From Ophiothrix spiculata (Eukaryota; Echinodermata; Ophiuroidea; Amphilepidida; Ophiotrichidae): a stretch of DNA of 26,747 nt. Where the stretch lies: assembly GCA_000969725.1 (NCBI GenBank), contig JXSR01S008941.1, one strand, 5' to 3'. Below, one piece after another: positions 1-9,343 of the stretch. Under the pieces are notes generated by a model. That model ran no database searches. It had not been told where the DNA came from and saw nothing but the letters and a program-made list of their open reading frames with translations. The translations under genes and the position numbers were made by a program. Within the stretch, counting starts at the first letter, position 1. Every line of letters begins with the position of its first letter.

Positions 1-682
1 GGTGCGTCACATACATTACTTTCTCTGCTTGTTTGGCTTATTCGCTTGTTCAAAATGGAAACGTCGCAATGCTCTTGATATCTGACAGGACAGTGTTGCA
101 TCATCATTCTTCAAACACAGACACCATCTTGGTATTTTATATTTCAGTGATTTAATCAATGCAGATATGACCATGATTCATGCAAGAAAGCAACGTGGCG
201 TCCTTTGAATATAATGTTTATGCCAACATCGGTAATAACTTCCTGACGAAATATCATTTAAATACATAATCGTCTTGAATTTAGTTTCCAGATTTAGAAA
301 CCGCTTGAACATCGAAATTAAATGCCTCCTGTTAGACAATAGGCTTGTTCAAGTCCATAGTTTACGAATTGTCCAATCCCAAACAAAGAACATGTCAGAA
401 GTTTTTGTTATCTGACGCTGACTAATCCCCTAGTCCCATTCTTTGGCGGCGAACTGCAATCATGATGTGATTGCCATTCTTGTGTAATGATACCTAATTT
501 TAATCCATCAGTCTACATTATCACCTTTAAATATTATTATGGTTCAATCAACCAGCAACTGGTGAATGTTTAAATTCATATGTATACATATATTAGTCTT
601 CACGTACCTGATATTTTCGTCAGTTTTATAAATTATAAGTAGTCTGGAATTATTCTTTGTTCTGAAGTAACGTACCATTAAA
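1..682. other. AT-rich spacer, no gene seen
   Basis: I see no long open frame, RNA gene or clear repeat here. Short frames are interrupted by stops at the density expected of AT-rich DNA. Confidence 0.5.
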
Positions 683-704
683 TACTACTACTACTACTAC
701 TACT
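683..704. repeat. (ACT)n microsatellite
   Basis: About seven uninterrupted ACT/CTA triplets lie in otherwise unique AT-rich DNA. This is a simple slippage repeat with no sign of coding use. Confidence 0.9.
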
Positions 705-1178
705 TAGGTGAAAATTTTGTCTCTTAAACAAATCCATTTTATATTGTAAACCTTTAGAATATTACAAGTATGAATTCATACTTAAGCACTACAATTCGTA
801 ATCGTTGGTAAGTGTTTTATAAAATCGTAAATTCCATATCTGAATACATGAATGAATATACCACACAATAGGCTTACATGAACTGGTGGACGCAAGGAAA
901 AGAAATTACGATTTATAAATATGCTAATTTTACAAAACCTGAGAATATAATTTAACAATTGGTAAACTGAGGATTTGAACAAGCCTAATTGCTAATGAGC
1001 ATTATCATAGAACCTAAAATAGCCATGTTGGATTTCTTCACATCAAACTACATGAATGAAGGAATACTTTAAGAGCATAAAACAGCCTACTCTATCGTTG
1101 ATTGAAAATAAAGAGGGGCACCAAATTGCCTCTGACGGAGTAGACAATGATGATAGATATAGATTTGTACAATGTCTG
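705..1178. other. AT-rich spacer
   Basis: No supported feature is seen. The minus-strand open frames that enter from the right are produced by the tandem repeat at 1179-1288. Confidence 0.4.
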
Positions 1179-1288
1179 TATGAAACAGTATTGGTAATTT
1201 TTTGTTATGAAACAATCTGGTAAATTTTTGTGTAGAAACAATCTTGGTAATTTTTTTGTTATGAAACAATCTTGGTAATTGTTTTTGT
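1179..1288. repeat. 27-28 bp tandem repeat, four units
   Basis: Four degenerate units start at about 1179, 1206, 1232 and 1260. Each has the form TATGAAACA, then about four variable bases, then GGTAATTTTTTGT. Units differ by substitutions and by the length of the T run. Overlapping minus-strand frames (1087-1373) read this repeat and are probably not genes. Confidence 0.75.
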
Positions 1289-1478
1289 AATGATCTGATA
1301 ACAGATAATTAAATTTATTGAAATATAAAATAGTATAAGCTAATAAACTAAACATATAGAACCTCGTTTTCAAGTATGTATCTTTATTACATAATAATTT
1401 AGATTGTTATGTTTACTTTATCACCAGAGGTTAGAATACGTTTTTTGGTGAATACTGTATAATAACCATAATAATATA

Positions 1479-1739
1479 CACTCTAAAAATTAGTTTACTC
1501 TTTGTTGAGTAAAAAGATCACAGCTCATTGTTGAGTAAAATCTTACTCAACATTGAGTAAAATCTTACTCGGTTAAGTCAATATTACTCTATGTTGAGTA
1601 CATCTTACTCAACGTTGAGCAAAGTTTACCCAACGTTGAATAAAGTTTATCCAACGTTGAGTAAGATTTTACTCAACAAAATGAGCTGTGACCGTTGAGT
1701 AAGTCTTTACTCAACAAGAGTAAGATAATTTTAAAAGTG
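1479..1739 (-). mobile_element. Foldback MITE, copy 1 (261 bp, TA TSD)
   Basis: The element begins CACTCTAAAAATTA and ends in the inverted form AATTTTAAAAGTG, flanked on both sides by TA (1477-1478 and 1740-1741), as expected of a Tc1/mariner-type target duplication. The interior is packed with self-complementary units built from GTTGAGTAA and TTACTCAAC. The subterminal word CACAGCTCA appears inverted near both ends. Almost the whole element can fold into one long hairpin. No transposase frame is present, so it is non-autonomous. It lies in the opposite orientation to the copies at 7395 and 15439. Confidence 0.85.
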
Positions 1740-1741
1740 TA

Positions 1742-2300
1742 GCTTTATTAGTACCTTCCTATTAAATCTGATAGTACTGTTAAAAAAATGTATTAAAGCA
1801 TTTTCTTTACTAAACGTAAATGTCACTGATGATGATTTCAAGAGCTTCCATACACAAAATACGTTTGTTATAATAGGCTCTTATGTATAAACACATATTC
1901 ACGTTTATTTTGAGACAAAATATGAAAAGAAATTATTGGTTTTGTCTTAAAAATCGTAGCAAAATAATGGCTTAATAATGACGTTGACAATCTGCTAAGA
2001 CGTTCACTTGATCACTCTCAAACGTCACTATTCTTCATATCAATTGAATTTTTCAATTCTTTTGAAAATAAATCAGAAGTCCTGTAAATCCTGAATCAAC
2101 ATTTTGACAATTTCATTACATTTTTGTTAATTTCAGTTAGAAGTCATGAAGTTTAGTAGTGAATTTAATTCTTAGTACATTAATATCATCAACTCACGCA
2201 AATAATTATTGTAAAATTTACGTGTTGCATGCGATCTTGAGATATATGTGCCATTTTGAAACATGCTTCAATTGACATATTTACCATAACGTGTTTTTTT
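1742..2300. other. AT-rich spacer
   Basis: No supported feature is seen on either strand. Confidence 0.4.
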
Positions 2301-2606
2301 TTTGACATGAGCTAAAATTGCGGGCTACATTCCGGGGGGTAGGTGCCTGCCTTTTGGGATGGGTTTTCATAGATTTGGTATTATAGCGATCGGATGGTTT
2401 TCGTCTCAGATGAAAGCACCCGATTTTCATAAATTTAGAAAAAAATTGCAAAAAAGGACGCAATTTGAGTAAAATTGGGTTCTTTGCCATCAAAATTGGT
2501 ATATTGATGGGCTGGTTTTTGAGCCAAAAATTGGTATAGAAATAGTCAGTTTGTCAAAGTCCGGCAGTCACATACCCGTACAAAATTGGTTGGAGGGGGG
2601 GGGGGG
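2301..2606. repeat. Degenerate repeat with G12 tract
   Basis: This stretch is richer in G than its surroundings. It carries repeated phrases of the type AAAATTGGTAT (near 2490, 2527 and 2581) and a related ATTTGGTATT near 2376, and it ends in an uninterrupted run of 12 G at 2595-2606. The look is that of an old dispersed repeat. Clear terminal inverted repeats were not found, so its class is unknown. The minus-strand frame at 2281-2493 reads through it and is probably not a gene. Confidence 0.45.
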
Positions 2607-3181
2607 CGCTACATGTTAAGTGCATAGTCTTAGAGTATAACCACTGTATGTGTCCGATTTATTTGTTTGGTTACTAGTTTCTTGCAAGAATTGTTATGCT
2701 TCAAGAATTCGCAGTTGTTATTCAGCTTCTCCATGTTCTCCATAATTCAGCTCATGTTATGTATGTATGTAATGCTATATAAAATATCTTTTCAACCTGC
2801 ACATAAGCCGAGGTAAAACCTGTTTCACGATGGCACTTGTTTCAACGGACGTGATGCTGGTCAAGGTTCTGTTTCATTGCATAAAAAAGAAAGTAAACTA
2901 AAAAAGAAAACCATCTTTTACTAAATTAGCTTGAATTAACGATTTTTATTATTAGACATTAAGGTTTTTTTTTTTTTTTTGATTTTCAAATAATTTTTAT
3001 TCCACTGGTTATTTCTCACTCTACATGTATGCACATCTGTTTTCTTATGTATAGATATAAAGCCGGCGTGTCATCTCAATTATTATAATTATTGGCCAAC
3101 GCTATCTGACCATCTGATTAAAAGTGACATTAACGCATACGAACTAATAATTGAACTGTATTCCACCCTAAGATATTATAA
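2607..3181. other. AT-rich spacer with T-run
   Basis: It contains a run of about 15 T near 2966-2980 and no supported gene. The end of the stretch is a plausible branch and pyrimidine region leading to the acceptor AG at 3192-3193. Confidence 0.4.
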
Positions 3182-3193
3182 TATTTATTTCAG

Positions 3194-3371
3194 CCAAACA
3201 AGAAGTGTGGTAAAAGCAGACCACTTATAGAATTTTTACAATCACAAGCTTTCATTAAGAAACAACCTAATATTTCTAATGCAGACCTAAGCTTGTCTAC
3301 CGGTGCCGACTGTTTGAAACTTCAGCAAAGGAACTGTAGGAACTGTAGTCACCATGACTATTGTCCGAGCT
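3194..3371 (+). CDS. Putative internal exon with CX2C...CX2C pattern, unrecognised protein
   Basis: An acceptor-like sequence TATTTATTTCAG ends at 3193. The frame starting at 3194 stays open to a TAG at 3515-3517, with the nearest upstream in-frame stop at 3179-3181. Counting residues from 3194, Cys48, Cys51, Cys57 and Cys60 form two CX2C pairs with His53 and His54 between them, compatible with a small zinc-binding fold. Cys5 and Cys40 lie upstream. The only ATG codon is late (residue 63), so this would be an internal exon and not a whole gene. A weak donor GAGCT|GTAAAA falls at 3371/3372 and would end the exon in phase 1. The downstream part is scrambled by a duplication (3297-3682). I do not recognise the protein. 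A chance open frame or a transposon gene remnant is possible. Confidence 0.3.
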
Positions 3372-3517
3372 GTAAAATAATGAACAGGAAGATACCTTTA
3401 GAGCTGATCTTGAAGGGTCGAGATTTAGGCTATTTGAAGTTAGTGTTATTAACGCCCTTTAATTCCTTCCCCCATTCTGGTATTGTTTTAAAAGTTTCAA
3501 ATAGTCGGCACCGGTAG
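3297..3517. repeat. Inverted 26-bp repeat bracketing a duplicated block
   Basis: The 26 bp at 3297-3322, beginning CTACCGGTGCCGAC, recur reverse-complemented at 3492-3517 with one mismatch. Between them lies block D1 (3352-3486), a direct copy of material found again at 3519-3565, 3651-3682 and beyond 5981. There is no TSD around the inverted repeats, so this looks like a template-switch rearrangement and not a transposon. Confidence 0.75.
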
Positions 3518-3518
3518 A

Positions 3519-3682
3519 TGACCATTGTCCGAGCTGTAAAATAATGAACAGGAAGATACCTCTGCACCTTACATTATTTAAACCTTTATTTTACTATAGT
3601 CAAATTTTTCATCGGGAGATCAAGATTATTTTCAAAATATAATAACCCCTAGAGCTGATCTTGGAGGGTCGAGGTTAGGCTA
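3519..3682. repeat. Block D2, direct copy of D1, interrupted by family E
   Basis: Positions 3519-3565 match 3352-3396 and positions 3651-3682 match 3400-3432. An extra 85 bp (3566-3650) lies between them. The match resumes at 5981 after family E copy A, and again at 6357-6388, where the phrase AATTCCTTCCCCCAT recurs from about 3460. D1 is therefore the version without the transposon. Confidence 0.75.
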
Positions 3683-4571
3683 CACATACATTTCATCTTT
3701 ATTTCCTGCTCAGCAAACTCTATAGTTTTGCCTTGGTTAGTTTGAACTTTTATAACTGTGAGTCAGATTAGGCTGAGCTTAATCCGTTGACACTCCCAGC
3801 AGGTTGCCCCTGACAACCCACTTTCGGATAATGAGATGTGCAAGGTCTGTTAACTTTTAAGCTTAAAAGCTCTTGGCAAACAAAATCCCATTCACTGTGG
3901 TCACTCAAGGACAAATTGCATACTCCTTGTGATAGTATCTTGGTAGTTTCATGTATCTTCATGCAGGCCTATGAAATTATTGTAAATTGGTGAATCAAGT
4001 TTTACTTCCACTATTTTATTTTCATTCAGAGGTTTTATTTATTATAAGTATAACACACACATTTAGAAATTATTCCTTTTTCATCCTACTGTGAACTAAA
4101 ATGTATTAAAATGCTAAGATAGCCAAATAAAATCATTCAAAAATTAATTTCTTGCTTTCAATTCAGTATTTGTTTTTCATAATTTCGAAAATTATTTGAA
4201 ACCCTTTCAATTTTCCATTTTTTCATTTTCTGAAATCAAATATAACTGATACTCTATTATGTAAGTCAGCATTAATTGGCAACAGTATTGGGATCAGCAT
4301 TTAATTTGAGCTAATTCCAGTAGCTATTTAATAATTGTTAAAATGAATAAAAATAACTTATGTTGTTTATAATTATAATAACTTCAGAACAGGGGAACCG
4401 CCACGGAACTCTAGTTTAAAATGAAAAAGTGATAAGCTGCGGCATGGTGCGGCATGCCACATACAACGTCAACGGCAAATAAAAACAAAACGGCAGAAAT
4501 AATGAAGCCGCCATATTGGGTTTATTGGGATTTATTTCATCAGTCTTACTTTCCACATTAGATTGCATGCA

Positions 4572-4805
4572 AAGGTTGCCAAATTCAACAACCATCACAA
4601 TGTTTTTGTATGAGTACAGAGCTGAGAGAAGGCTTAGTATTAGAGACAAATTAATAATATCAACTTAACCTTGACCGCATGACCTCTACATCATGGCATG
4701 CTCTACTTCAAATAATCTAAGCAAAATCCAACTTCAAATTTTCCATCACACAATTTGTTTACGTTATTAACCTAGCAAAAAAAAAGGTTGCCAAATTCGA
4801 CTACT
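4572..4805. repeat. Short direct repeat inside family E copy A
   Basis: The phrase AAAGGTTGCCAAATTC occurs near 4572 and again near 4785, in the part of copy A that copy B lacks. No function can be assigned. The region between holds no convincing frame. Confidence 0.5.
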
Positions 4806-5174
4806 AGCTGCCTCGCACGTACATGCCAATGCGCCGCAGTCACCGCGTAATACAGTGGCCATAACATGCATAGAAGCGTTCGCTTCGAACCGTGTATCAC
4901 TATGGCCATAATGAGAAAATAAATAATTTCTGCCCTAAATCTTTCAATATTTCAAGAAAAACTGATTTTACTGCACCCAAAAACTCAATTAATTTAACAC
5001 ATTCCTGTATTTTTATGCCTTGCCAACGATTTTTGCCGAGCAAGTTATGACTGCTCTCAGCGCTCTAATACACTCGATTGTACGTAAACTGGGTCTGAAT
5101 CGCAAAGCGTGAAAAACCTCATTGACCTGCCCCAGCTTTGGCGTATTTTTCTCAAAAACAGTTGTGTTTTACCC

Positions 5175-5551
5175 CAGAGGTTGATTTAAGCCCTTCCCAT
5201 CATACAATTCAAACAGTCTCTTCCACAGCTTACAAACAGCTCACTGAGTGAACCAACTGCATAGACTTATATGTAAAACTACTGATGGAAAACTTGCTAT
5301 AGAAAATTTATTAGTTTGTCCAACTGTGAATGAAAAGGACCTTCAGAAAGAGGATAATCACAGCTTGATATCAATGCAAACAAACCTGAGTTGGACAGAG
5401 TTTTTCATTCCCAAAATACAGTTTGAAATAGAGTAAATTCAAACTGTTTACCATACAAATGAATGCAGTAGTGGAGTGACCTTGATTAACATTCCATAGG
5501 GTCTACTGGTATGTTGCTGTGTGTTATGGGAAGGGCTTAAATCACCCTCTG
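5175..5551. mobile_element. 377-bp MITE nested in family E copy A
   Basis: Terminal inverted repeats of about 30 bp begin CAGAGGTTGATTTAAGCCC on the left and CAGAGGGTGATTTAAGCCC on the right strand. A perfect 9-bp duplication GTTTTACCC flanks it (5166-5174 and 5552-5560). Family E copy B reads straight through the uninterrupted target at 23600-23620, confirming both boundaries. The CAG-type ends suggest hAT, whereas a 9-bp duplication is more usual for Mutator-like elements, so the superfamily is open. The 62-residue frame inside (5248-5436) lacks any recognised domain and is probably not a gene. Confidence 0.88.
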
Positions 5552-5884
5552 GTTTTACCCCATAAAGGTTGGTATCATTGTAATCTTGACAAAATAAGCT
5601 ACATTAATACAATGTCGAATTCGTTACGAGATATTGATGTAGAAGTCAAAGTTTTACTTACTTTTACGAAAGTCAGCTTTTCAGTCAGCCACGTTGCATC
5701 TCATGTTGGTCGCGTGCGTTCACAAATTACGTCACATTAAAGCTTGAAGTCTATGCTATCGGATGAAACAAGTTTTTTGATTGGTTGATTTTTCTACTTT
5801 ACGCCAAACCTCAACCAATCGTATAGCAGGTTGGTTTAACATAGCGTTAAGCGAAAAACTCCCGGATGTACCTGTGCGTCTATT

Positions 5885-5950
5885 TTAATAGCCAATCAGC
5901 GAGGCGTATTGAGCCGACGCCCACTGCAGCGGCGGCGGGCTGTATAAATC
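5885..5950 (+). promoter_or_regulatory. CCAAT plus TATA block near the right end of family E copy A
   Basis: CCAAT at 5892-5896, a GC-rich stretch, then TATAAA at 5943-5948 form a promoter-like arrangement about 35 bp inside the element end and pointing outward. More ATTGG/CCAAT words lie at about 5781-5820. The block is conserved in copy B (23198-23254). Promoter activity is inferred from motifs only. Confidence 0.35.
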
Positions 5951-5984
5951 GTTTAACATAACGAAATTGAAACGTATGTGGCTA

Positions 5985-7394
5985 TTTGAAGTTAATATAG
6001 ATCACTTTAAAAATAACCTAAAAACTTGGAGCTTAAAGGTACATGGTCAAATTTTAACAAATAAAAGTGGTGATCTTTCATACGACAGTGAAAACTAAAA
6101 TTTCAATTTCAAATTAACCGTTTTGATTTTATGAGCAATTTTGTATTTTCCACTTGCCTGTACTTTTCACTTTTATCTCCGAAACGCGACACATTTCAGC
6201 CATAAATTTTCACATGGGTAATGAGAAAAATATGAGGAATATTTTGGTACCAAAATCTCCGAAAAATTTAAAAAATGCTGACCCAATCGGACAGGGCTCC
6301 TTTAATTGAGTGCCCTTTTGATATATAAAGCCCATCTTCAAATCATATATCTAACATTATTTAATTCCTTCCCCCATCCTGGTATTGTACGATAAACATG
6401 TTGAGCATTCAAGCGAGTGTGACGTGACTGGTATATCACCAAATGTTCTTCAGAATATTTCAAAGCTGAGCCCAAACACAAGACAATGCAATATACGGTA
6501 TCGGTAGTTCCCTCTGGGAATATGACTTGAGCTGCAAAGATGTTGTCAATGTTATACGTGTGCAGAATGCACTCGGTTACATTATTTTAGTCATGTTAGG
6601 TGTGTGTATATGCAAGAAGTGACAGAAATGGCACTATGAGGTAGATTACATCGTCTATTAGAATATTTTAAAAAGCGAACAAGGTCTTTGCTCAAAGTGC
6701 ACCAAAATTGCTTAACACTTTAAGTAACTAAAGGGGGTCAGGTTAATGATTTTTTCTGCAGCTCCCTTCTAATTAGTAATCAAATTTCACGCTATAAGCG
6801 CTAGTCCGATCCTAGGACCTTGATTTTTTCTGTGTTTACTATCCACAATATAAACCCACTATCACATACCACCCAGAGTTCTACAAAGCAGACTGATCGC
6901 ATAGCAGACTGATTGCCCCTCCCGAAATTTTTCGGGGTAGGTAGTGAAGTGGCTTTCTAGATCACTGGACTTGGTAGTTATATCTCTCATGTTGGTTAGT
7001 GTCACCCGAAAAAACAAGGGTTCTATTAATCGAACTAATAAGCGCCGGAACAACAGCATAAGGAAAAATCAATTAAACCAACTAATTGAAAAAAAAAAAT
7101 CAAGGGCAATGTTTTAATTTGTTTCGCCTATAAAGTCAAAACTCTATGACTAATTTGTTGCACTCCAGCACTGTAGCAGTGCAAGCAGATCAAACTGTGA
7201 TCCATTGACTGCATATGTGTCCAAGTAAAATGCTGCAGAGATGGTCTGGTCATATTATGATGTTATGATGTTATTTTATTTAAAAAAAACCTGTAGATAT
7301 AGCACAACCATTTTGCTCATAGTTTTGCCCGCTTTGCGCACTTTTTAAAATTATCCTTCTACATGTATTCTGTTTCTAAATGTGAATGATCATG
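5985..7394. other. Rest of D2 and AT-rich spacer
   Basis: From 5985 to about 6388 this is the continuation of D2. It carries about 350 bp that D1 lacks, with no clear TIR around them. A small perfect hairpin CCCGAAA-TT-TTTCGGG lies at 6921-6936, and the phrase GCAGACTGAT is repeated at 6888 and 6904. The minus-strand frame 6862-7059 has no recognisable domain. No gene is supported. Confidence 0.4.
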
Positions 7395-7655
7395 CACTCT
7401 TAAAATTATCTTACTCTTGTTAAGTAAAAACTTACTCAACGGTCACAGCTCATTCTGTTGAGTAAAATCTTACTCAACGTTGGATAAACTTTACTCAACG
7501 TTGGGTAAACTTTGCTCAACGTTGAGTAAGATGTGCTCAACATTGAGTAATACTGACTTAACCGAGTAAGATTTTACTCAATGTTAAGTAAGATTTTACT
7601 CAACGATGAGCTGTGACCTTTTTACTCAACAAAGAGTAAAATAATTTTTAGAGTG
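7395..7655 (+). mobile_element. Foldback MITE, copy 2 (261 bp)
   Basis: It starts CACTCTTAAAATTATC and ends AATTTTTAGAGTG, and is the same length as copy 1 but inverted relative to it. Its two arms of about 125 bp are imperfect inverse copies and include the CACAGCTCAT subterminal word on both sides. It is flanked by TG on both sides (7393-7394 and 7656-7657) and not by TA. Confidence 0.85.
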
Positions 7656-7657
7656 TG

Positions 7658-7986
7658 ATGAAAATTTCTCACCCATCTATCACATGAATTTTAACTTTTA
7701 GTATAAAGTTTGAATACACAAAAATATCCATTAAAGTCACAATTACCTTCAAATAGCACAAATGTTGTAAACAGCTTTTTCATTGATAAAAAAATATATA
7801 TTTTGGTTATTAAAAACATTCACAAATTACAAGTTTGTCAAAATTTTGTTTGAAAAACTGGCTATATGGACTTTTGATTGGATGACAACTAATTGATTTT
7901 TTTAAAATAACTGAAACTTTAATTGATATTACAATACTCTAGAGATATTTTTCTCGAGATTTTATGCCCTGTCATCCAATACCTTA
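7658..7986. other. AT-rich spacer with a shared 36-mer
   Basis: Positions 7733-7768 match 12905-12940 at 34 of 36 bases and mark a dispersed repeat fragment. Nothing else is supported. Confidence 0.5.
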
Positions 7987-7994
7987 GTTATACT

Positions 7995-8297
7995 CAAGCC
8001 CGTAACCGGGGGGGGGGTGCGATTGGGGCGTCGCACCCTCCCCCTCACCAAATTTGACAATGTACAAAAAGATCCACAAAAAATCCCTAACCTAAATATC
8101 CACCGAAAGAACACCCAAAGCACCAAAATACGTAATAGGTCGTTTTTTTAATGAAATACTACACAAAATGCTTTTTTTTTTGCTTGTCACTTTGTCAAAA
8201 CCAATAAAATTAAAGTCGACCAAAACGATAATTTTTCCTCAAAAAGGTCCACTTTTTGAAAATCCACACCCCTTGAAAAATCCTGGCTACGGGTCTG
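7995..8297. mobile_element. hAT-like non-autonomous element (303 bp)
   Basis: The ends are imperfect inverse copies: CAAGCCCGTAACC on the left and CAGACCCGTAGCC on the other strand at the right. A perfect 8-bp duplication GTTATACT flanks it (7987-7994 and 8298-8305), the size typical of hAT transposons. A G10 run is at 8008-8017 just inside the left end. No coding capacity is seen. Confidence 0.75.
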
Positions 8298-8305
8298 GTT
8301 ATACT

Positions 8306-8639
8306 GTTATTTGAATTCCTCATCAATCTGAAAGGTAAACCACCGTGGTTAATTTTAAATTAACCTTTGGTACGTTTCATTATTTGTACCGCAGGTTAAA
8401 ATTTCAATATATTGTATTGGTAATTATAGTGAGTGTGGTTTAGAAATGAACTTTTCACACCAGTGAAGTGAATCACTTGTTTTCAATCAAAGTACTGCAG
8501 TATCCGTATTATTCCAATTCCATTAATATGAGGAAATAATACTTGGCTATACATGCTATAGGTCTGTTTAAGCTTGGCATCTTACTAGTTTGTTTCTAGC
8601 ATTTTAGGTGAGTCTTTATTCTTCTTTTGTTTGTTTTGT
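8306..8639. other. Spacer with small palindromes
   Basis: GGTTAATTT-T-AAATTAACC is a perfect 9-bp-arm palindrome at 8347-8365, directly after a second small palindrome AACCAC-C-GTGGTT. No gene is supported. Confidence 0.5.
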
Positions 8640-9289
8640 TTTGAAACATTCAACCTAAATGGCTATTGCTCAACTTAAAGTAAATACTGCCGTTGAAAAA
8701 GATGAAACCTCTATTGGAATATTTTTAGATTTATCGAAAGCATTCGATACCATAGATCATAAAACACTTCTACATAAACTTGAACATCACAGATTTCGTG
8801 GAGTCGTTCTTGACTGGTTCAAGAACTATCTGAGCAAAAGAAAGCAATTTGTCTTTTACAATGAATGTAATTCGGAGCAAATGGATATTTCATGTGGGGT
8901 ACCAGAAGAAGGTTCTATATTGGGCCCCTTGCTCTTTATATTGTATGTAAATGATATTACGAATACGTCAGATGTTTTAGATTTCATATTATTTGCTGAT
9001 GGCACCATTATTCTATATTCAGGTAAAAATATTACAAATTGTCTCCACTTAAAATTCGAGCCTGTTTATTGTCTTGTTGTGTTTGTGCTTGATTTTTCTT
9101 TCCTGTGTTATTGGTTCGTTTGGTTATTATTTTAACTATTTACATGTTTTTCTCTTGTATAGGGTGGATCATTTTCAGACCTTATTGGTCTCCCAGCCGC
9201 TCCTCCATATATATTATTGTTTTTGATTTTATCTATTTGTTTCTTGTAATATATGTATATATGGAAATAAAGAACCTTGAACCTTTGAA
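8640..9289 (+). mobile_element. 5'-truncated, internally deleted LINE (CR1/L2/Jockey-like)
   Basis: Reverse-transcriptase sequence (to about 9038) is joined directly to a LINE 3' tail, so the end of ORF2 has been lost by internal deletion. The tail contains a short hairpin around CAGACCTTATTGGTCT (9177-9192), an AATAAA at 9266-9271 and two copies of GAACCTT (9272-9285). This kind of short tandem tail is common in CR1/L2-type elements. The 5' end falls near 8640, as in typical 5'-truncated insertions. No clear target duplication was found, so the exact ends are uncertain. Confidence 0.8.
8648..9038 (+). pseudogene. Reverse transcriptase fragment of a non-LTR retrotransposon
   Basis: The fragment covers the palm and fingers core of a LINE reverse transcriptase, which primes cDNA synthesis at a nicked chromosomal target. 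From the ATG at 8659 it reads FLDLSKAFDTIDH (the first catalytic Asp motif), then DWFKNYLS, then GVPEEGSILGPLLF, then ILFADG. Three defects are visible. A TAA at 8656-8658 stands where the family usually has an aromatic residue, after the HST remnant. An extra codon sits in the normally GVPQGSILGP motif. The second Asp of the catalytic FADD pair is replaced by Gly. Homology stops after the residues LYSGKN. It is clearly dead and only part of the usual ORF2 length. Confidence 0.88.
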
Positions 9290-9343
9290 TATTCTTGTCA
9301 GATAAACAACGATTAAATATTCTTGTCACATAAACAACAACAA
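9288..9343. repeat. 28-bp tandem duplication after the LINE tail
   Basis: AATATTCTTGTCAGATAAAC at 9288 recurs with one change at 9316, a period of 28 bp. It abuts the LINE tail and could include part of a target duplication. Confidence 0.6.

Larger units (their letters stand above)
3683..5980 (+). mobile_element. DNA transposon family E, copy A (2298 bp, GCTA TSD)
   Basis: The left end reads CACATACATTTC and the right end reads GAAACGTATGTG. Both are flanked by GCTA (3679-3682 and 5981-5984). The unoccupied site is preserved at 3421-3440, where GGCTATTTGAAG is continuous. Copy B (23166-24054, inverted) shares both ends: the first 40 bp on the left and about 500 bp on the right, excluding the nested MITE. 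The middle (about 3725-5080) is longer than in copy B and poorly matched. No transposase was found in any frame, so it looks non-autonomous. A 4-bp TSD with CAC-type ends resembles CMC/Chapaev or Sola-type transposons, but this placement is inference. Confidence 0.85.

Noticed and set aside
1479..1739. CRISPR-like array of palindromic repeats
   Set aside because: The units are not separated by unique spacers, the whole element recurs with the same ends, and the DNA is animal-like.
4416..4649. Minus-strand 77-codon frame in family E as a transposase remnant
   Set aside because: No catalytic motif or domain is visible, and copy B lacks the region.
6862..7059. Minus-strand 65-codon frame
   Set aside because: No domain, no splice context, and it includes a hairpin and a short tandem repeat.
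8600..8607. 8-nt micro-exon between TTTCTAG and GTGAGT
   Set aside because: The pyrimidine tract is short and it lies just before the LINE insertion. Nothing else supports it.
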